Assembly (NCBI RefSeq): GCF_000617925.1
Contig: NZ_BAMT01000002.1
Span: 124,001-188,000, forward strand
Source of the DNA: Methylobacillus glycogenes JCM 2850
GTDB taxonomy: Bacteria > Pseudomonadota > Gammaproteobacteria > Burkholderiales > Methylophilaceae
Direction of reading: 5' to 3'
DNA length: 64,000 nucleotides
Of the stretch, positions 1 to 10,191 are shown piece after piece (position 1 is the first letter of the stretch; each line of letters starts with the position of its first letter). The notes beneath the pieces were generated by a model, which worked only from the letters and a program-made list of their open reading frames with translations, did not search any database and was not told the origin of the DNA. A program made the position numbers and the translations under genes.

Positions 1-129
1 ATCATGCAAACACCATTCAAACAATAAAGTTGTGACGATTTACTTTTACAAGACAGAGCCTGACTACATCCAAACCAGTGCTCAAGGCAGAGATTTCATG
101 AACATATTGAACCTTGGAAGGGGATTATC
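1..129. other. Leader region before HD-GYP gene; possible tail of an upstream ORF
   Basis: No confident gene. The frame beginning at base 2 stays open for 43 codons and ends with TGA at 131-133, which overlaps the TTG start of the next gene. It could be the C-terminus of an upstream gene translationally coupled to the response regulator, but the composition is AT-rich and no family is recognisable, so it may simply be leader DNA. Confidence 0.3.
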
Positions 130-1281
130 TTGAATGCGCCACATGAATTGCTGACAAAGCCAACTTTACTGGTGGTTGATGATACGCCAGACAACCTCAC
201 GCTGATGACCGAGCTATTGAAGCCGCATTACCGGGTCAAGGTGGCCAATAGTGGAGAGAAGGCATTGGCCATCGCCACGGAGGAGCGCCATCTGGATTTG
301 ATCCTGCTGGATATCATGATGCCGGGCATCGATGGTTACGAGGTATGTAAGCGCCTGAAAAGCGATGAGAAGACCCATGACATCCCGGTGATTTTCCTCA
401 CCTCGCGCTCAGAGGCCGCAGATGAAGAACTGGGGCTGGAGCTGGGTGCCGTCGATTACATTACCAAGCCCATCAACCCAGCGATTACGCTGGCACGTGT
501 TGCCAATCATCTGACACTCAAGGCTAGTGCTGATTTCCTCAAGGACAAGGCAGCCTATCTGGAACAAGAGGTGGCAAAGCGCACCACCGAGCTGGTCGCC
601 CTGCAGGATGTCACCATCCTGACCATGGCCTCCTTGGCGGAAACGCGTGATTCGGAAACGGGTAACCATATCCGCCGCACCCAGTTTTATGTCAAGGAAC
701 TGGCCGAAAAGCTCAGCACCCACCCCAAGTTCAAGGCCTTGTTGACGCCTGCATTTATCCAGATGTTATTTAAATCTGCGCCTTTGCATGACATAGGCAA
801 GGTAGGCATTCCGGATCGCATTTTGCTCAAGCCCGGAAAATTCGAGCCACATGAGTTTGAAATCATGAAAACCCACGCCCTACTGGGCAAGCAGGTGATT
901 GAGTTTGCTGAGCGACAGTTGGGTCGTGAGGTCGAATTTCTCACCTTGGCCAAGGAAATTGCCTATTGCCACCACGAGAAATGGAATGGTAGCGGTTATC
1001 CGCAGGGGCTGGCTGGCGAAGATATTCCAGTGTCAGCCAGGCTGATGGCGGTGGCGGATGTGTATGACGCCCTAATCAGCCGTCGGGTTTACAAAGAAGG
1101 CATGTCACATGAAAAAGCAGCGGCCATCATCATTGAGGGTAGAGCTCAGCATTTTGACCCAGATATGGTGGATGCCTTTATTGAACTTCAGGATGCCTTC
1201 CAGGCCATTGCGGCGCGCTTTGTTGATACCGACCAGGTATTGGCGCAGAAAGAGCACTTCAACAACCTGGTCAATGGATGA
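130..1281 (+). CDS. Response regulator with HD-GYP domain (c-di-GMP phosphodiesterase, RpfG type)
   Basis: A 383-residue two-domain cytoplasmic protein. Residues about 12-130 form a receiver domain with the acidic pair D17/D18 and phosphoacceptor D61 in LLDIMMPG. Residues about 150-360 form an HD-GYP domain with HDIGKVGIPD (HD near 220) and HHEKWNGSGYP (GYP near 290), so the metal-binding signature of active phosphodiesterases is present. By family, phosphorylation should control hydrolysis of cyclic di-GMP. The start is a TTG at 130 preceded by a good GGAAGGGG ribosome site. The cognate kinase is not in the window; it may lie just upstream. One of three c-di-GMP turnover proteins here. Confidence 0.93.
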   Translation: MNAPHELLTKPTLLVVDDTPDNLTLMTELLKPHYRVKVANSGEKALAIATEERHLDLILLDIMMPGIDGYEVCKRLKSDEKTHDIPVIFLTSRSEAADEELGLELGAVDYITKPINPAITLARVANHLTLKASADFLKDKAAYLEQEVAKRTTELVALQDVTILTMASLAETRDSETGNHIRRTQFYVKELAEKLSTHPKFKALLTPAFIQMLFKSAPLHDIGKVGIPDRILLKPGKFEPHEFEIMKTHALLGKQVIEFAERQLGREVEFLTLAKEIAYCHHEKWNGSGYPQGLAGEDIPVSARLMAVADVYDALISRRVYKEGMSHEKAAAIIIEGRAQHFDPDMVDAFIELQDAFQAIAARFVDTDQVLAQKEHFNNLVNG

Positions 1282-1388
1282 AGCTGGCCAATGGTTGAGC
1301 CTGGTCAATTAAGTCATGAGGCATGATGCTTCAGCCACATGGTGCCTAGCGGCGGCGGCTGTATAAGCCCGGAGCTAGGCGTTCACCT

Positions 1389-2336
1389 TCAAGCCACGTG
1401 AATGCGCTGCTTCACATGCTTGAGATTGGCGACAATGGTAAAGGTCATGATGATCAGCAAAGACCATGAGCTCCATTTGCTGACATGCACGGCCGACCAT
1501 GCGCCAACTTGATTGGGGTACTGCCAGATGGTGAAAAAGGTACTGATGTTTTCTGCCAGCCAGATGAACAAACCTATCAGTATGAATGCCAGTAGCAAGG
1601 GCATACGGCGTTCCCTGTCATAGGGCTTGAAAATGACGGTGGTGCGTGCGTATAGCCCCAGCGCGCAAGCTGCCACATACCAGCGGTAATCGCCTATAAA
1701 GTGATGCGTGAAAAAGTTGGCATAGATAATCAGCGCCATCAGCGCCGCCATCCAGTGCGGCGGATGATGCTCCACGCGCAATTCCAGTAATCGCCAGGCC
1801 TGAATGATATAGCTGCCGACGGCGGCATACATAAAACCCGAGAACAAGGGCACGCCAAACAGCTTGCTATAGGCAAAATCCGGGTAAGACCATGAGCCTA
1901 TGCCACTTGACGTCTTGAATGCTTCCAGCGCAAATCCTACTACATGGAATAAGGAAATCGCCTTCAGTTCGTCCCAGGTCTCCAGCTTTGCCATCAGCAT
2001 CCAGGCTTGTATGCCCAGGGCTGCCAGCAACAACACATCGTAACGTGGCACCCCCAGCAGCCCACTACGCGGCACTACAAATACCGCGGCAAAGAACAAG
2101 CCTACGAATAGGCAGGCGCGGGCTTCCTTGATGCCGAAATAAAGAAACTCCACTATAAAGCGCCGCCAGCCCTGTAACGCGGGCTGGGCCTGGATGCTGC
2201 TCAGATGCTCATCCAACATACGCAAGCGAAACGCCCAGGGCCGGGTCAGCAGTAATTTCAGCAGCTCAATCATGCACAAGCCAGGGTTAAAAATGGTTAA
2301 AAAATGCAGTAGCAGCATCATACTTTTATCGGGCAT
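1389..2336 (-). CDS. DUF817 family integral membrane protein
   Basis: A polytopic membrane protein of up to 315 residues, with about eight hydrophobic segments. The overall pattern matches the DUF817 family (B. subtilis YoaT type), whose function is unknown. The first 21 residues are atypical, and a start at the internal ATG at 2273 (MIELLKLL) would give 294 residues, closer to the family length; no ribosome site clearly decides between them. It is convergent with the HD-GYP gene and divergent from the PEP-CTERM metalloprotease gene, so it is probably monocistronic. I cannot assign a substrate or role. Confidence 0.8.
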   Translation of the reverse strand: MPDKSMMLLLHFLTIFNPGLCMIELLKLLLTRPWAFRLRMLDEHLSSIQAQPALQGWRRFIVEFLYFGIKEARACLFVGLFFAAVFVVPRSGLLGVPRYDVLLLAALGIQAWMLMAKLETWDELKAISLFHVVGFALEAFKTSSGIGSWSYPDFAYSKLFGVPLFSGFMYAAVGSYIIQAWRLLELRVEHHPPHWMAALMALIIYANFFTHHFIGDYRWYVAACALGLYARTTVIFKPYDRERRMPLLLAFILIGLFIWLAENISTFFTIWQYPNQVGAWSAVHVSKWSSWSLLIIMTFTIVANLKHVKQRIHVA

Positions 2337-2470
2337 GAGCAGGAAGGAGGCAGCAGCAGGGGGCTAAAAAATGAGGTCAGTGCAGAAGACCGAGACCGTA
2401 GGAGGGCAGTATTCAGCAATCAAACCCCAAAGCACACGGAGACCTCATCATGTCATGGCTTGAGCATTTG

Positions 2471-2503
2471 TGATAATGAGGATTATAATGATTCTCAATA
2501 ACG
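2471..2503. promoter_or_regulatory. Possible Fur box
   Basis: The stretch contains GATAATGAGGATTATAAT followed by AATGATTCTCAATAA. It resembles the repeated-hexamer Fur operator (GATAAT arrays, and on the other strand TTGAGAATCATT). It ends about 20 bp before the ATG of the metalloprotease-like gene, so it would overlap the promoter or transcription start. Seen by eye only; AT-rich leader DNA can mimic this pattern. Confidence 0.45.
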
Positions 2504-2521
2504 TTTATTGGAATTACCCAA

Positions 2522-3437
2522 ATGTCTGTGTCCCGCTTATCTGCCCTGATGCTTATCCCCGGTTTGCTGCTGGCGAATTCCGCCCAAGCGCTGGATATAG
2601 TCTTTGATTATCGCTTTGACCGCAGTGGCTGGTTCAGTGAAGATAGCTCCGCTGGCTTGATGCGGCGTGAAGTGCTACAACAAGCAGCTTCGGTGTTCAG
2701 TGGCTTTACAGATAATCTGCTGGCGATAGACGCGAGCGCGGGCAATAGCTGGAGCGTCAGTTTCCAGCACCCGAGCTGGAGTAACTGGCTGGAGCAGGTT
2801 ACGGTCAGCAACCTGCTTGTGCCGGAAAACAGCCTGGTGGTATTTGTCGGTGCTTCATCTTTCAGTGGCAGCGTGTTGGGCGCGGCGGGTGGCGGTAATG
2901 TAAGTGCCCAGGGTAGTCAGGCGTTTTTGGACACCGTGGCTGGCCGTGGCCAGGCAGGCGCTTTGGCGGCTGTCCCTACCGATGTGGCCCCTTGGGGTGG
3001 CTCCATCTGGTTCAACAGCTATCAGCCTGGTATATAGGCCTGGATGACAGTGGCTTGGCAGCAGGGCAGCCTGATCTCCTGACCACTGCCACTCATGAAA
3101 TTGCGCATCTGCTGGGCTTTGGTGCCTCAGCCGCCTGGGATGCCTTGGTGCAGAACGGCGTGTTCACTGGGGAATATGCCAGTGCTGTCTACGGTTCTGC
3201 CGTACCTGTGGATGGGGTGGCTGCGCACTGGCTTATGGCGTGGAAGCGGACAATCTCATGGATCCGGGTACAGTGCCCGGTAAGCGCGAATATCTCAGCG
3301 CGCTGGATTATGCTGCGCTGCGCGATATAGGCTGGCAGGTCAGCGCCGTCCCTGAACCTTCCACGCTCAGCATGTTGTTGTTAGGCCTGGTGGGCGTATT
3401 TGCGCGCTGGCGTCGTAAGCAGTCACAACGTTTCTGA
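2522..3437 (+). CDS. PEP-CTERM protein with metalloprotease-like HExxH motif (two frame breaks)
   Basis: Reconstructed length about 305 residues. An N-terminal signal peptide ends near ANSAQA. The middle carries THEIAHLLGFG, the HExxHxxGxx zinc motif of metzincin-type proteases, followed by NLMDPG, reminiscent of the Met-turn region. The C-terminus is VPEPSTLSMLLLGLVG plus RWRRK, a PEP-CTERM sorting tag cut by an exosortase. The gene is split: the frame breaks near 3026 (restoring one C in CC gives QPWYIGLDDSG) and near 3230 (restoring one G gives AHWAYGVEADN). Both repairs extend clean homologous-looking sequence, so I treat it as one gene. Whether it is proteolytically active is inferred from the motif only. 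Confidence 0.8.
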
Positions 3438-3476
3438 GAATGGCGTGGCGAGCGCTTGCTCGCTATTTTTGCTGAG

Positions 3477-5252
3477 TTACAGCGTAGTTAAGTAGTCAGA
3501 TTTGGTCAGGCACTCATACTGCGCCACCCAGTGGGTGAATTGCTCTGCAGGCAAAGGTTGTGAGAAGCGGTAACCCTGCACGAAATTACAGCCGCTGGAT
3601 TCTGCCCAGTGCAGCTCAATATCGGTTTCCACGCCTTCTGCCACCAGTTCCAATGACATGCTCTTGGCGAGGGCTGCGATGGTTTTAACAATCTCTACGT
3701 TACTGGCTCATGCTCTATACCCTTGATAAAGGACTGATCGACCTTGAGCCTGTCTATGGGGAATTTACGCAGATAGCTGAGATTGGAATAACCAGTGCCA
3801 AAATCATCTATCGCCAGCTTGATGCCGAGTGCATGCAGGCGGCGCAAGGTGCGCACCACAGCATCGGCATCCTGCATAAACATACTTTCGGTCAGCTCCA
3901 GCTCCAGGAAAGAAGGCGTGATGCCAGTTTCCTGAATAATGCCTTCCACCATGCCGCAGAAATCGCTCTGGTAAAACTGCATGGCGGAGATATTCACCGA
4001 GATACGCATGGGTTGCAGCCCATTTTTTACCCAGGCTTCATGCTGGCGGCAAGCCTCGTGAATGACCCATTGACCGATGGAAACAATCAGCCCGGTTTCC
4101 TCGGCAATTTCAATAAAGTGTATAGGCGTCAATAAACCGCGTTGTGGATGATGCCAGCGTATCAAGGCTTCCATGCCGACCACACGGCCACTGTCTAGCG
4201 CCACTTGGTTGGTAATACAGTTCAAATTCATTGCGCTCAATCGCCAGGCGCAGGTCGGTCTCTAGCGACATGCGATCTAGCGAATACAAACGCATGCCAG
4301 TGGTGTAATGCCTGTAGGTATTGCGCCCACCACGCTTGGCTTCATACATCGCCGCATCAGCCTTGACCAACAGATTGTTGGGGTCTACGTCATCCTGCGG
4401 GAAGGTGGCCGTGCCTATGCTGGCGGAAATGAACACTTCGCGCCCCATGATCTGCTGCGGCAGTTTCAGCGTATCGAGGATACGCCAGCACAAACTATCC
4501 AGGTCTTTCTGACCAGTGATATTGTCGACAATGATGGTGAATTCATCACCGGACAAACGTGCCACCGTATCCATTTCGCGCGAGCAGCGGGTCAGTATGC
4601 CTGCCACGGTCACCAGCAACTGGTCACCAAAGGCGTGGCCCATGGAGTCATTGAAATGCTTGAATTTATCCAGGTCTATGAATAGCAGGCCGACTTTGGA
4701 GCCTTGACGGCTGGCTTCAGCGAGGCCCATGGCCAGCCTGTCCATAAACAGTACGCGGTTGGGCAGCTTGGTCAGCTGGTCAAAATGCGCCAGATAAAAC
4801 AGATTGGCCTGTTTGCGCTGGGTGATTTCATCGAGCAAGTCATGACCGTTGGCGATACCCACATACTTTTCATCTTCAGTGACGATAAAGCCACTGACCA
4901 TATGCTGCATGCCGGCATCGATAATGATGCGCGAGATGTCATCGATGGAGGTCTGGCTGGTCACCAGCAAGGGTGACTGGTTCATGAATTCAGCGATGGG
5001 TTTTTTGCCATAAATCTCATGGGTGTAAGGCTTGATAAAGGTCTCGACAAAAGCGTGACGTTCGACAATGCCCACAGGTTTATGCTCGGCATTCACCACT
5101 GGTAAAGCAAACAGCTGCAAATTTTCTTGAAAAATCGCCAGCACGGCCAGGCAGGGCATGGTGTCGAGTACAGGCTCCACAGCACGCAGAAGGCGTTTGA
5201 CGGTGGGGTTGTCTTCATTCTTGATATAGCGGAGATGGCTAGCTGTGGTCAT
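3477..5252 (-). CDS. CBS-pair GGDEF-EAL protein (two frame breaks)
   Basis: Reconstructed length about 592 residues. Residues about 20-160 look like a pair of CBS domains (PVVNAEHKPVGIVER, PLLVTSQTSIDDISRIIIDA). The GGDEF domain starts at HFDQLTKLPNR and carries SGDEF instead of GGDEF at its signature, so cyclase activity is uncertain. The EAL domain has an intact MEALIRW and DDFGTGYSNLSYL. Two frame breaks split it: near 4207 (CC on the coding strand where CCCC would give YYQPQVAL) and near 3702 (one base missing before NVEIVKTIAAL). I chose the ATG at 5252; an upstream in-frame ATG at 5291 lacks a ribosome site. The likely role is c-di-GMP turnover or sensing tuned by ligand binding to the CBS domains. 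Confidence 0.88.
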
Positions 5253-5476
5253 TGGCCTGAGTAATGTCTGAAAAGCGCTGCAACATGGCAAGGGTTGGGC
5301 AAATTATGCATGCCAGTATTGCAGAATTGTGAAATTCGGTTTAATGACATGCCTTATTTAAATGCTTGATTGTTGTGACTTATGCTGGCGTTAGAGTTTA
5401 ATGAAACCGTCACAAAGGCTGGTTATTCTTGGCGACAAATCATTAGTTAAAAGGCCAGCCGGAGCTGGCAGTCGCA

Positions 5477-5923
5477 ATGAATATTCCTGATCTCCATCGT
5501 ACTCAACAATCCAGCTCCATTTTGCAGGCTGGATTTACTTTACTCGAACTGCTGGTGGTACTGGTTATTCTCGGTTTGCTGGTTGGTTATGTGGCTCCCA
5601 AGTACTTTGCCCAGCTCGGCAAGTCTGAGGTCAAGACCGCGCGCGCGCAGCTTGGTGCGCTGGAAAAAGCGCTGGATCAATATCGCCTGGATGTAGGCCA
5701 CTATCCCACGTCTGAGCAAGGTCTGGCCTCGCTCAATACCGCACCTGGTGGCGAAAGCAGGTGGGCGGGCCCTTACTTGCAGAAAGCCGTACCCAATGAC
5801 CCTTGGGGTCGTCCTTATATCTTCAAATCACCTGGCGAACATGGTGATTTCGATCTGTATTCCCTGGGTAAAGACGGTCAGCCCGGCGGTAGCGACGACA
5901 ATGTTGATATCGTGAACTGGTAA
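5477..5923 (+). CDS. gspG: Type II secretion major pseudopilin GspG
   Basis: 148 residues. A short basic leader is followed by the prepilin peptidase site AG/FTLLELLVVLVILGLL with the conserved Glu at +5. The C-terminal half has the GspG pattern YPTSEQGLASL, DPWGRPYIF and SLGKDGQPGGSDDN, the calcium-binding loop of major pseudopilins. It is the first gene of a tightly packed operon (the next ATG is 2 bp after its stop). It should form the main shaft of the pseudopilus after cleavage and methylation by a GspO-type peptidase, which is not encoded in this window. Confidence 0.95.
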   Translation: MNIPDLHRTQQSSSILQAGFTLLELLVVLVILGLLVGYVAPKYFAQLGKSEVKTARAQLGALEKALDQYRLDVGHYPTSEQGLASLNTAPGGESRWAGPYLQKAVPNDPWGRPYIFKSPGEHGDFDLYSLGKDGQPGGSDDNVDIVNW

Positions 5924-5925
5924 TC

Positions 5926-7107
5926 ATGCGTTTTCAGGTACGTGCGCTCAGTGCTGGCCAGTTGGTCACGCTGGAATACGAAGCCCAGCATGCCGATGAG
6001 GCGGCAGGCAAGGCGCGCAGCCAGGGTTATGAAGTGCTGGCCACCAAAGCGGAACGTGAAGGCTTGCTGCAACGCAAGCGCAGCCGTTTTCCGCTGTTGA
6101 TGTTTAGTCAGGAGTTGCTATCGCTGCTTAAAGCTGGCCTGGGGCTGGTGGAGTCGCTGGAAGGCATAGCCGAGAAAGAACAGCGGCCGGAAGTGGCGCA
6201 GGTGCTGCGCGGCGTGCTGGAGGCTTTATATCGAGGGCAGACCTTCTCCGCAGCACTGGCAAGCTTTCCTCATGCTTTCACTGGTCTTTACACCTCCATG
6301 GTCAAGGCCAGCGAGCGTACTGGCGATTTGCCCGAAGCCTTGCTGCGCTACATAGGCTATGAGCAGCAGGTGGAAGTGCTGCGCAAAAAGCTGATTGCCT
6401 CCTCTATATATCCCGTGTTGTTAATGACAGTGGGTGGCTTGGTGGTGCTGTTTCTGCTCGGTTATGTGGTGCCGCGCTTTTCGCAGATTTATGCCGATAC
6501 CGGGGAAAACCAGGCCTGGATGCTCAAGCTGGTGCTGGGTTGGGCCCGCATCATGGAAACCCATGGCCATGTGCTATTGATGGGTGGTGTGGCCTTGCTG
6601 GTGGCGCTGGGCGTGGCCTTGAGCCGTCCCAGTGTACGCGGCAAGTTGATGAGCCTGCTGTGGCGTATTCCCACCGTGGGTGAGCAAATGCGCGTGTTTC
6701 AGCTGGCGCGCTTTTATCGCACCCTGGGCATGTTGCTCGAAGGCGGCATCACCGTCACCCAGGCGCTGGCCATGGCGCGTGGATTGCTCGCGGCCTCTAT
6801 GCATCAAAGCCTGGGGCAAGCCGCCAGCATGATCAAGGAGGGCCGCGCGATTTCTGAAGCCATGGAAGCCGCAGGCCTGGTGACGCCAGTCTCACTGCGC
6901 ATGCTGCGCGTTGGTGAAAAAAGCGGAGAGATGGGCCGCATGATGGAACATATTGCCACGCTGCACGACGAGGAGATCTCGCGCTGGCTGGAGTGGTTTA
7001 CGCGTTTGTTCGAGCCTTTGTTGATGATTTTTATCGGCCTGATCATAGGTGCCGTGGTGGTGATGTTGTATATGCCTATCTTTGAGTTGGCCGGGAGCCT
7101 GCAATGA
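5926..7107 (+). CDS. gspF: Type II secretion inner membrane platform protein GspF
   Basis: 393 residues, the usual GspF/PilC length. Two repeated T2SSF domains are visible: residues about 60-185 (FSQELLSLLKAGLGLVESL) and about 260-385 (FQLARFYRTLGMLLEGGITV). Each is followed by a long hydrophobic segment, with the last membrane span IFIGLIIGAVVVMLYMPIF at the C-terminus. It lies 2 bp after gspG, and its end overlaps the gspE start (ATGA). Family knowledge: it sits in the inner membrane and couples the GspE ATPase to pseudopilus assembly. Confidence 0.96.
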   Translation: MRFQVRALSAGQLVTLEYEAQHADEAAGKARSQGYEVLATKAEREGLLQRKRSRFPLLMFSQELLSLLKAGLGLVESLEGIAEKEQRPEVAQVLRGVLEALYRGQTFSAALASFPHAFTGLYTSMVKASERTGDLPEALLRYIGYEQQVEVLRKKLIASSIYPVLLMTVGGLVVLFLLGYVVPRFSQIYADTGENQAWMLKLVLGWARIMETHGHVLLMGGVALLVALGVALSRPSVRGKLMSLLWRIPTVGEQMRVFQLARFYRTLGMLLEGGITVTQALAMARGLLAASMHQSLGQAASMIKEGRAISEAMEAAGLVTPVSLRMLRVGEKSGEMGRMMEHIATLHDEEISRWLEWFTRLFEPLLMIFIGLIIGAVVVMLYMPIFELAGSLQ

Positions 7108-8872
7108 ACGCGCCCGAGACTTTGTACCAGGCGGAGATAACCGCAGATATTAATGCAGATATAAACTCCCAGCAGCTAGCCCCACATCTGCTGTTCAATC
7201 AGGAGCGCCTGCGTGAAGCCCGCAGCCTGGCGCTCAGCAGCGGCCAGGATATGATGCAGACGCTGCAAGGCCTCACTGGTCTCGAAGATGAGGCTTATAC
7301 CCAGGCGCTGGCGCTTGCCACGCGCTTGCGCCCGGTCAGCATGGACGAGCTGCATGCCATGCAGCCAGCGTTTGATGTCATGAGCTTTGCCATGGCCAGC
7401 CGCTTGCACTGCCTACCTTGCGTGAGGTGGTTGAGGAGAGTGATGCTGAGTTGCAGCTTTGGCTGATCGTCGCCAACCCCTTTGACCAGACCGTTCAGGA
7501 TTGGGCCGCCGAGCAAGTGCCTGGCGCTTACCTGCTAGGTCTCGCTCATATCACCGATCTGCAAGCCTATCTGAGCCGTCATGAAGAAGATTTGCGCGCC
7601 ATGGATGGCAATATGCTGGCGGGCAGCGAAGTAGGGGATGGCCTCAACAGCGATGTGGAGCACCTGACGCTGCAAAGCATACATGCTGATAGCAGCCCGG
7701 TGATTCGCATGGTCAATTCCACGCTGTATGACGCGCTCAAGGCAGGGGTCAGCGATATTCATATGGAAAGCGTCGCCGCTGGCCTGGTGGTCAAATACCG
7801 TATAGATGGCGTGCTGGCGCATGTGGGCAGCATGCAGGGCGCGGATATGGCGGAGCAAGCCATTTCGCGCGTCAAGATTCTGGCTGAATTAGATATTGCT
7901 GAACGCAGAGTTCCGCAGGATGGCCGCTTCAAGGTCATGATGCAGGGCCGCGATGTGGATTTCCGCGTTTCCATCATGCCTAGCATTTATGGTGAAGATG
8001 CCGTGTTGCGCGTGCTGGACCGCAAATCCCTTTCTGATCAGGCCAAGGGCCTGTCGCTGAAGCAATTGGGTTTTGATGATTACATCATCAGCGATTTCCG
8101 TCGTCTGGTGAGCGAACCCTATGGCATGGTGCTGGTGACCGGGCCTACGGGTTCCGGCAAGACCACTTCACTGTATGCCGCTATCTGCGAGGTCAATCAC
8201 GGCCACGACAAAATCATCACCATAGAAGACCCGGTGGAGTATCAACTGCCTGGCGTGCTGCAAATCCCGGTCAACGAGAAAAAAGGCCTGACATTTGCCC
8301 GTGGCCTGCGCTCCATTCTGCGTCACGACCCAGACAAGATTATGGTCGGTGAAATCCGCGATCCTGAAACCGCACAGATTGCCGTGCAGTCCGCACTCAC
8401 AGGCCACCTGGTATTCACCACGCTGCACGCCAACAACGTCTTTGATGTGATCAGCCGCTTTTTGCATATGAATGTTGAAGCCTACAGTCTAGTGGCAGCA
8501 CTGAATGGCGTGATGGCGCAGCGTCTGGTGCGATTGGTGTGCAGCCATTGCGCCGAGGATATTGCAGTCAGCGATGAAATGCTGGAGCAATCCAAGCTGA
8601 GCCGCGATGAGGTGCAGCATTACCGCTTCCGTCAGGGCAAGGGCTGTGGCCATTGCCGTGGCAGCGGCTATAAAGGCCGTAAGGCAGTGGCGGAGCTGCT
8701 GGCACTGGATGACGAATTGCGCGAAATGATTATTGCGCGCGAACCCTTGCGCAAGCTCAAGGAAGCCGGGCGTGCACGTGGCATGAAAAGCCTGCGCGAA
8801 GCCGCACTCGAAGCCGTGGCGCGTGGGGAAACCACCCTGGAGGAAATCAATCGTGTCACCTTTGTCGCTTAA
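7104..8872 (+). CDS. gspE: Type II secretion assembly ATPase GspE (one frame break)
   Basis: Reconstructed length about 589 residues. It contains an N-terminal GspE/PilB domain and a C-terminal AAA+ ATPase with Walker A GPTGSGKTTSLYA, Walker B region MVGEIRDPETA, His box TGHLVFTTLHANN, and a CxxC zinc-binding pair (CSHC, CGHC). The frame breaks near 7404, where CGCTTGC would read on as SRFALPTLREVVEESD if it were CGCTTTGC. A single-base loss in a T run is the simplest explanation, because the rest is intact. It overlaps gspF by 4 bp (ATGA) and powers the secretion machine from the cytoplasm. Confidence 0.94.
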
Positions 8873-9656
8873 GGCTGGCATGACAGCGCTCAAACATGGC
8901 ATGGCGGCACTCGGCGCCAAGGCCAGCCGCGCCAGCATCGTGTTGGTGGTGTTTCCCGATGAGCTGAGCTGGCAGCTCAAGCATGGCAGCAAAGTCGTGA
9001 AGCAGGGCGTGCAGGCTATCACTAGCCCACAGGCGATGCAGCAAGCTTTGATCAATGCGCTCAAGCAAACGGATGCCAGCGCTTGCCGAGTTGATGTGCG
9101 CTTATCCAGCCATTTCATGCGTTTTGCCATCGTCGGTAATCCCGATGGCGCGCGCAGTCAGGAAGAGTTGGCGCTGATAAGCCGCCACGCTTTTGAGCGT
9201 GTGCATGGCGAGATAGTCGCCACCTGGGATATACGCTTGAGTTATGGCGCTATCGGTCAGTCCGGCCTCGCCAGCGCGGTAGACCAGGCCTTGCTCGAGA
9301 AGCTGAAATCAACGTTAGAGTCTGCAGGTTATCAACTGGGCAAGGTAGAGCCCACGCTGATGCAAGCCTTCAACCGTCTGGCACCCTCTGGCCCACACGG
9401 CATATTCGCCCTTAAAGAAGCTGGCCGTCTGGCTTTGCTGGCCTGGCAGCAGTGCGGCTGGGTGGCGGTGCAGTTACAGCCTTTAAGCACAGACTGGCAA
9501 GCCCAGGTGCAGGACAGCCTGGCTAGGCTAAAGCTGCAACTAGGCTTGGCGGAAGATACGCCGCTGCAGATAGCCAGCCTGGCGGCCAATGAGTTGGAAG
9601 CCTTGGCGCTGCCTGCGCCTAGAAATATTGGCTTGGCATCACAGGTGGCGGCATGA
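8853..9656 (+). CDS. Secretion assembly-platform protein at the GspL/PilM position
   Basis: 267 residues starting at GTG 8853, preceded by GGAGGAAA (8839-8846) and overlapping the end of gspE by 20 bp. There is no membrane segment. Its place between the ATPase and PilN/PilO-like genes matches PilM (or the cytoplasmic part of GspL), and the predicted mixed alpha/beta sequence (ASIVLVVFPDEL, VATWDIRLSYG) is compatible with a divergent actin-like fold. I cannot point to a diagnostic nucleotide-binding motif, so the assignment rests mainly on gene order. It ends in ATGA, overlapping the next start. Confidence 0.6.
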   Translation: MSPLSLKAGMTALKHGMAALGAKASRASIVLVVFPDELSWQLKHGSKVVKQGVQAITSPQAMQQALINALKQTDASACRVDVRLSSHFMRFAIVGNPDGARSQEELALISRHAFERVHGEIVATWDIRLSYGAIGQSGLASAVDQALLEKLKSTLESAGYQLGKVEPTLMQAFNRLAPSGPHGIFALKEAGRLALLAWQQCGWVAVQLQPLSTDWQAQVQDSLARLKLQLGLAEDTPLQIASLAANELEALALPAPRNIGLASQVAA

Positions 9657-10191
9657 GGATAGCCTGAATCATGGCCCGGTAGCCAAAGTAAGCACACGCT
9701 ACTTTCCCATGCTGGTGTTGGCGACGGTGGTGTTGCTGATATGTGCCTGGCAATGGACCAGCTTGCGTAGCGAGCGCGCCGATATCCAACAACAATTAAA
9801 CCGCCTGCAGGGGAAATTACAGCCAGCGCAGGCGCAGGCCATACAGCCGCAATCCTTGTCCAGCACGCAAAAAAGCGAGATCAAGGAAGCCAATCAGGTA
9901 CTGGATGAACTGGGCAGGCCTTGGCCTGCATTGCTTCTGCGCCTGGAGCAATCCGCCAGCCCGGATGTGGCGCTGATGGCGATACGTCCTGATGCGGCCA
10001 AGGGCCGCTTGCGGCTCAAGGGTGAAGCCCGTGATGTAGCCGCTTTGTTGGCCTATCTGCAACGCCTGGAAGCCGTACCCGAAATGCATGATGTGGTGCT
10101 GGATGAGCATGAACTGATGGAAAAACCCGAAGGCGAAGGCATGGCCCGCTTTATACACTTTGGCGTTAGCGCACGTTGGGGGCAGCCATGA
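9653..10191 (+). CDS. PilN-like assembly-platform protein (one frame break near the start)
   Basis: About 179 residues after repair. The ATG at 9653 overlaps the upstream TGA. Adding one A near 9661 (GATAGCC to GATAAGCC) gives MRISLNHGPVAKVSTRYFP, a start typical of PilN, followed by one transmembrane helix (MLVLATVVLLICAWQW), a coiled-coil stretch rich in E and Q, and a ferredoxin-like periplasmic domain. Without the repair there is a stop at codon 5. By family, PilN/GspL-type proteins pair with PilO/GspM in the inner membrane. It overlaps the next gene by ATGA. Confidence 0.72.
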
